DNA from: Persicitalea sp963803495
GTDB lineage: Bacteria; Bacteroidota; Bacteroidia; Cytophagales; Spirosomataceae
Length of the DNA: 64,000 bases
Assembly: GCA_963803495.1 (NCBI GenBank)
Contig: CAWDMP010000002.1
Location: 5,208,001-5,272,000, forward strand
Direction of reading: 5' to 3'
Shown here: positions 61,953 through 64,000 of the stretch, piece after piece
Layout: the number at the start of each line of letters is the position of its first letter
Position numbering within the stretch: the first letter of the stretch is position 1
The notes under the pieces: generated by a model
Databases searched by the model: none
What the model was told of the DNA's origin: nothing
Seen by the model: only the letters and a program-made list of their open reading frames with translations
Translations under genes and position numbers: made by a program

Positions 61953-64000
61953 TCAGGGAAGCAGGTCGTGTACCTCTTGCGTCACTCTCTTTACGGCGTC
62001 GATGTTCATTTTCTTATCGCCCCGGTACCAATGCTCCCACTTGCTGGTTTGGGTGTTGAGATTTTTTCCTACCTCGACCATTTCCAGAGCTTGCATGGCG
62101 TTCCGTAGGTAGTCGGTAACTTTTCCGGGTTTATCCGCTCCGATGGCAACTTGCGCCAGCATCACGTTTTCGAGCCAGGTCTCCAGGCCTGACATGATTT
62201 TTAAATGGGAAATAAAATTGGTTTCAAAGAATGAGTTTTCGTCATTTTCTAGGGTAGGCAAGATGCTTTTTGCCAACGAATCCGCATGGATGAATCCGGC
62301 CTTTTGACGCCTGACGGCCGCCAGTTTTTCGTCCTGATCCGAAAAGCCCGCACCCATGTCCCGCAAAGCGGATTTCCCCCATTTCCTTTCGGCGGACTCT
62401 TCCCGCCTGCGGTTTTGTTCGGCGGCGTAAGCGGCGGGGTCTTTGATCTGTTTTTTCATTTCGTTCAAGATTCCCAGTCCCGCGCCGCGCGTCTGCCCGT
62501 CCATGAGGGCGAGGGTTCGGCCATCATCGTTCAGTTCGAAGCTGTCGAAGTAGGCGGCGTAGGCATCCGCGACGCTCGTGGCGTTGCTGCCGTAGTACTT
62601 TTCAAACCAGCTTCCCTCAAATCCTTTTGTATCAAAACCTCGGTAATCCCAAAGCATCCCGGCTGAGGCCGCAATGCCTAGTTGAAACTCACGGACGTTC
62701 GATACATTCATGATGCAGTAAGTCGTGTCGCCCTTTTCGACCGCCTGCCCAATTACCTTATAGGTTTGCGACGGCGGCACAATCTGCGCCAAGTGTGGTC
62801 CTGACCCCCACAGCTGGTGGTGGTAATACACGCCGTAGGTGTTTTGCGGCTTGCGCTCGGTCTCGAAGAAATCGGCCTGCCAGCGCCAGCCGGGAGAATT
62901 ATCGGCGAAAACTACCGTGACATTATCGGGAATATCGAGGTGACCCATCTGGTTCAGTACCGAGCCCTCGGCCCAGAGCGTAGTAGTGACGGGCGGCTTT
63001 TCGCGCGGGTCTATTTTTTGGATATAATCCATCTGAAACCGCATGGCTTGCGAGATCAAATCGCCGCGCTCGGCGTCGCTTTGTGGCGTGTCGGGGTCAG
63101 CCATCCACATGGGGCGGTCGGCAATGCCGCGCAGGCCGATTTGCCAGATGACGTTGGGGTACTTCACCCATTCGTCGGCGTATGTTTTCCAGACTTCTTC
63201 CACCTTCTCGCGGTTGCCGTAGTACGAAAACAGCGGTTTTTTGCCCGTTTTCTCTTGCCAATAATTGAAATAAGTGAACGCGCTCACGCCCATCGGCTCA
63301 ATGTGGTGCATCGACAAGTACAGCCCGCGCCTGGCCGCCACTTTAACCAAATCCGCTTCCGCCGGATTTTTTATGTCGATGAAACTGGCTGGAATAATGA
63401 GGTTGAAGCGCATCCGCAAGGCCGTTTCGCAAACCTTTTCCATAATTTCGGGCGAAATGACCTGCGTGTAATACGGGTAGTCGATGTTGCGCCGCCCGGT
63501 ACTTTCGTACCACTCGGTCAGTAAGTCCTCATCGTTTATGAACCAGCCCCGGTACTTGAACATCGGCTTTTCAGATTCGTAGTCGATGATCTTCCAGTCG
63601 AATTTTTTGAGTTTCTGGGGTGCCTTATCACTCCAAAAGTACATGGGGTCGATGCCCAGAAAATGCTCGGCGAAATGGTAAATCCCGAAAATCGTGGCTT
63701 GCTCGTCGTTGCCCGTGATGTAGAGGTTGCCGCCTTCGGTTTTTAGCAGGTAGCGTTCGTAAGGCTCGGCGGAAGGCCGGGTCTGTACAACGATCTTGCC
63801 CGTTTTTTGGGCTGAACTGGTAACTACATTGGCCTTTTTATCCAGTACTTTACCAAGGTCAGTCACCAAATCCTGCGCTGCCAGCCGCACGCCGCTGCCC
63901 TCGTTTTCCGGCAAAACAATCGTCGCCTCGCCATTATTATTTAGGAGTTTAAAATTACTCTTTTGAGCAAAAGCGATTTGGGTAAAAAGTAGAAGGAAAA
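61953..64000 (-). CDS. GH115 alpha-glucuronidase, secreted (5' end outside window)
   Basis: The frame is open from the right window edge to the stop at 61953, 682 codons. It begins inside a signal peptide (FLLLFTQIAFAQ) with the mature protein starting KSNFKLLNNNGEATIVLPEN, so the true start lies just outside; an apparent start at 63914 would cut the signal off. GH115 signatures are present: FGIYHFAEHFLGIDPMYFWS, KPMFKYRGWFINDEDLLTEW, TTLWAEGSVLNQMGHLDIPD, and the NLI-type loops of the catalytic barrel. GH115 enzymes remove (4-O-methyl)glucuronic acid from xylan. It is the only clear carbohydrate-active hydrolase in the window; its cluster would continue to the right. Confidence 0.92.
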   Translation of the reverse strand, partial: FLLLFTQIAFAQKSNFKLLNNNGEATIVLPENEGSGVRLAAQDLVTDLGKVLDKKANVVTSSAQKTGKIVVQTRPSAEPYERYLLKTEGGNLYITGNDEQATIFGIYHFAEHFLGIDPMYFWSDKAPQKLKKFDWKIIDYESEKPMFKYRGWFINDEDLLTEWYESTGRRNIDYPYYTQVISPEIMEKVCETALRMRFNLIIPASFIDIKNPAEADLVKVAARRGLYLSMHHIEPMGVSAFTYFNYWQEKTGKKPLFSYYGNREKVEEVWKTYADEWVKYPNVIWQIGLRGIADRPMWMADPDTPQSDAERGDLISQAMRFQMDYIQKIDPREKPPVTTTLWAEGSVLNQMGHLDIPDNVTVVFADNSPGWRWQADFFETERKPQNTYGVYYHHQLWGSGPHLAQIVPPSQTYKVIGQAVEKGDTTYCIMNVSNVREFQLGIAASAGMLWDYRGFDTKGFEGSWFEKYYGSNATSVADAYAAYFDSFELNDDGRTLALMDGQTRGAGLGILNEMKKQIKDPAAYAAEQNRRREESAERKWGKSALRDMGAGFSDQDEKLAAVRRQKAGFIHADSLAKSILPTLENDENSFFETNFISHLKIMSGLETWLENVMLAQVAIGADKPGKVTDYLRNAMQALEMVEVGKNLNTQTSKWEHWYRGDKKMNIDAVKRVTQEVHDLLP

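Noticed and set aside
1..64000. One large xylan utilisation locus from SusC/D to GH115
   Set aside because: The SusC/D genes and the GH115 gene lie at opposite ends, over 50 kb apart, with unrelated housekeeping genes between; each belongs to a separate locus that extends outside the window.

Overview
The window looks like chromosomal DNA of a Bacteroidota, most likely a Cytophagales/Spirosomaceae-type bacterium (Dyadobacter or Persicitalea-like; this is inference, no marker gene or rRNA is present). The evidence is a SusC/SusD pair with an STN-bearing SusC, a FecR anti-sigma factor, a GLPGLI protein, a DUF5916 protein, a GH115 glucuronidase, many OM/lipoprotein genes, promoters resembling TAnnTTTG, and few Shine-Dalgarno sequences. 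No tRNA, rRNA, CRISPR array or prophage was seen.

Layout. 1-12.5 kb: a nutrient-uptake/surface-signalling locus, SusD (cut by the window edge), SusC and FecR on the minus strand and an ECF sigma factor 5 kb upstream on the same strand. Between FecR and sigma lie two plus-strand, translationally coupled genes: a 1185-residue FG-GAP/ASPIC-UnbV protein and a vanadium-haloperoxidase/PAP2-type enzyme. 12.7-23.5 kb: RRM RNA-binding protein, a doubly frameshifted BNR/sortilin-like protein, a phosphodiesterase, FabH, a beta-barrel OM protein with a GLPGLI partner, and an OmpA lipoprotein facing a DJ-1/PfpI protein. 24.2-25.6 kb: a gene-poor stretch with REP-like hairpin repeats and a broken lipoprotein gene. 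25.6-32.4 kb: Gfo/Idh/MocA oxidoreductase, cold-shock protein, a Gly-rich lipoprotein divergent from a DUF5916-MtfA-like pair, a flavodoxin-fold protein and a Pro-rich small protein. 32.4-45.7 kb: beta-lactamase-fold serine hydrolase (frameshifted), LytTR remnant, LysR, isocitrate dehydrogenase with two small paralogous proteins, a membrane protein, a GyrI-like protein, decayed SRPBCC and Fic genes, a broken M20 peptidase, LpxR, a cation-chloride-cotransporter-like permease (frameshifted) and a VCBS lipoprotein. 46.0-47.4 kb: an intact IS4-family element. 47.6-64 kb: MFS exporter, DUF1223, MBL hydrolase, M28 peptidase, choice-of-anchor I-like lipoprotein, cysteine-desulfurase-like protein, endonuclease III, M20 dipeptidase, a BlaI/BlaR1-like regulatory pair with its operator, glycosyltransferase, YccF protein, and a GH115 glucuronidase that runs off the right edge.

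Two themes cut across the window. First, at least nine genes are broken by single-base shifts, most of them one extra base, so either the assembly has insertion-type errors or many genes are freshly inactivated; the Fic, SRPBCC and LytTR cases show additional losses and look like real decay. Second, the intergenic DNA carries several families of palindromic repeats, including REP-like hairpins and a 57-base nested palindrome beside the IS. The most interesting biological candidate is the split sigma-FecR-SusC/D locus wrapped around the FG-GAP/haloperoxidase pair, with an orphan plus-strand terminator in the susC leader that could belong to an antisense RNA.
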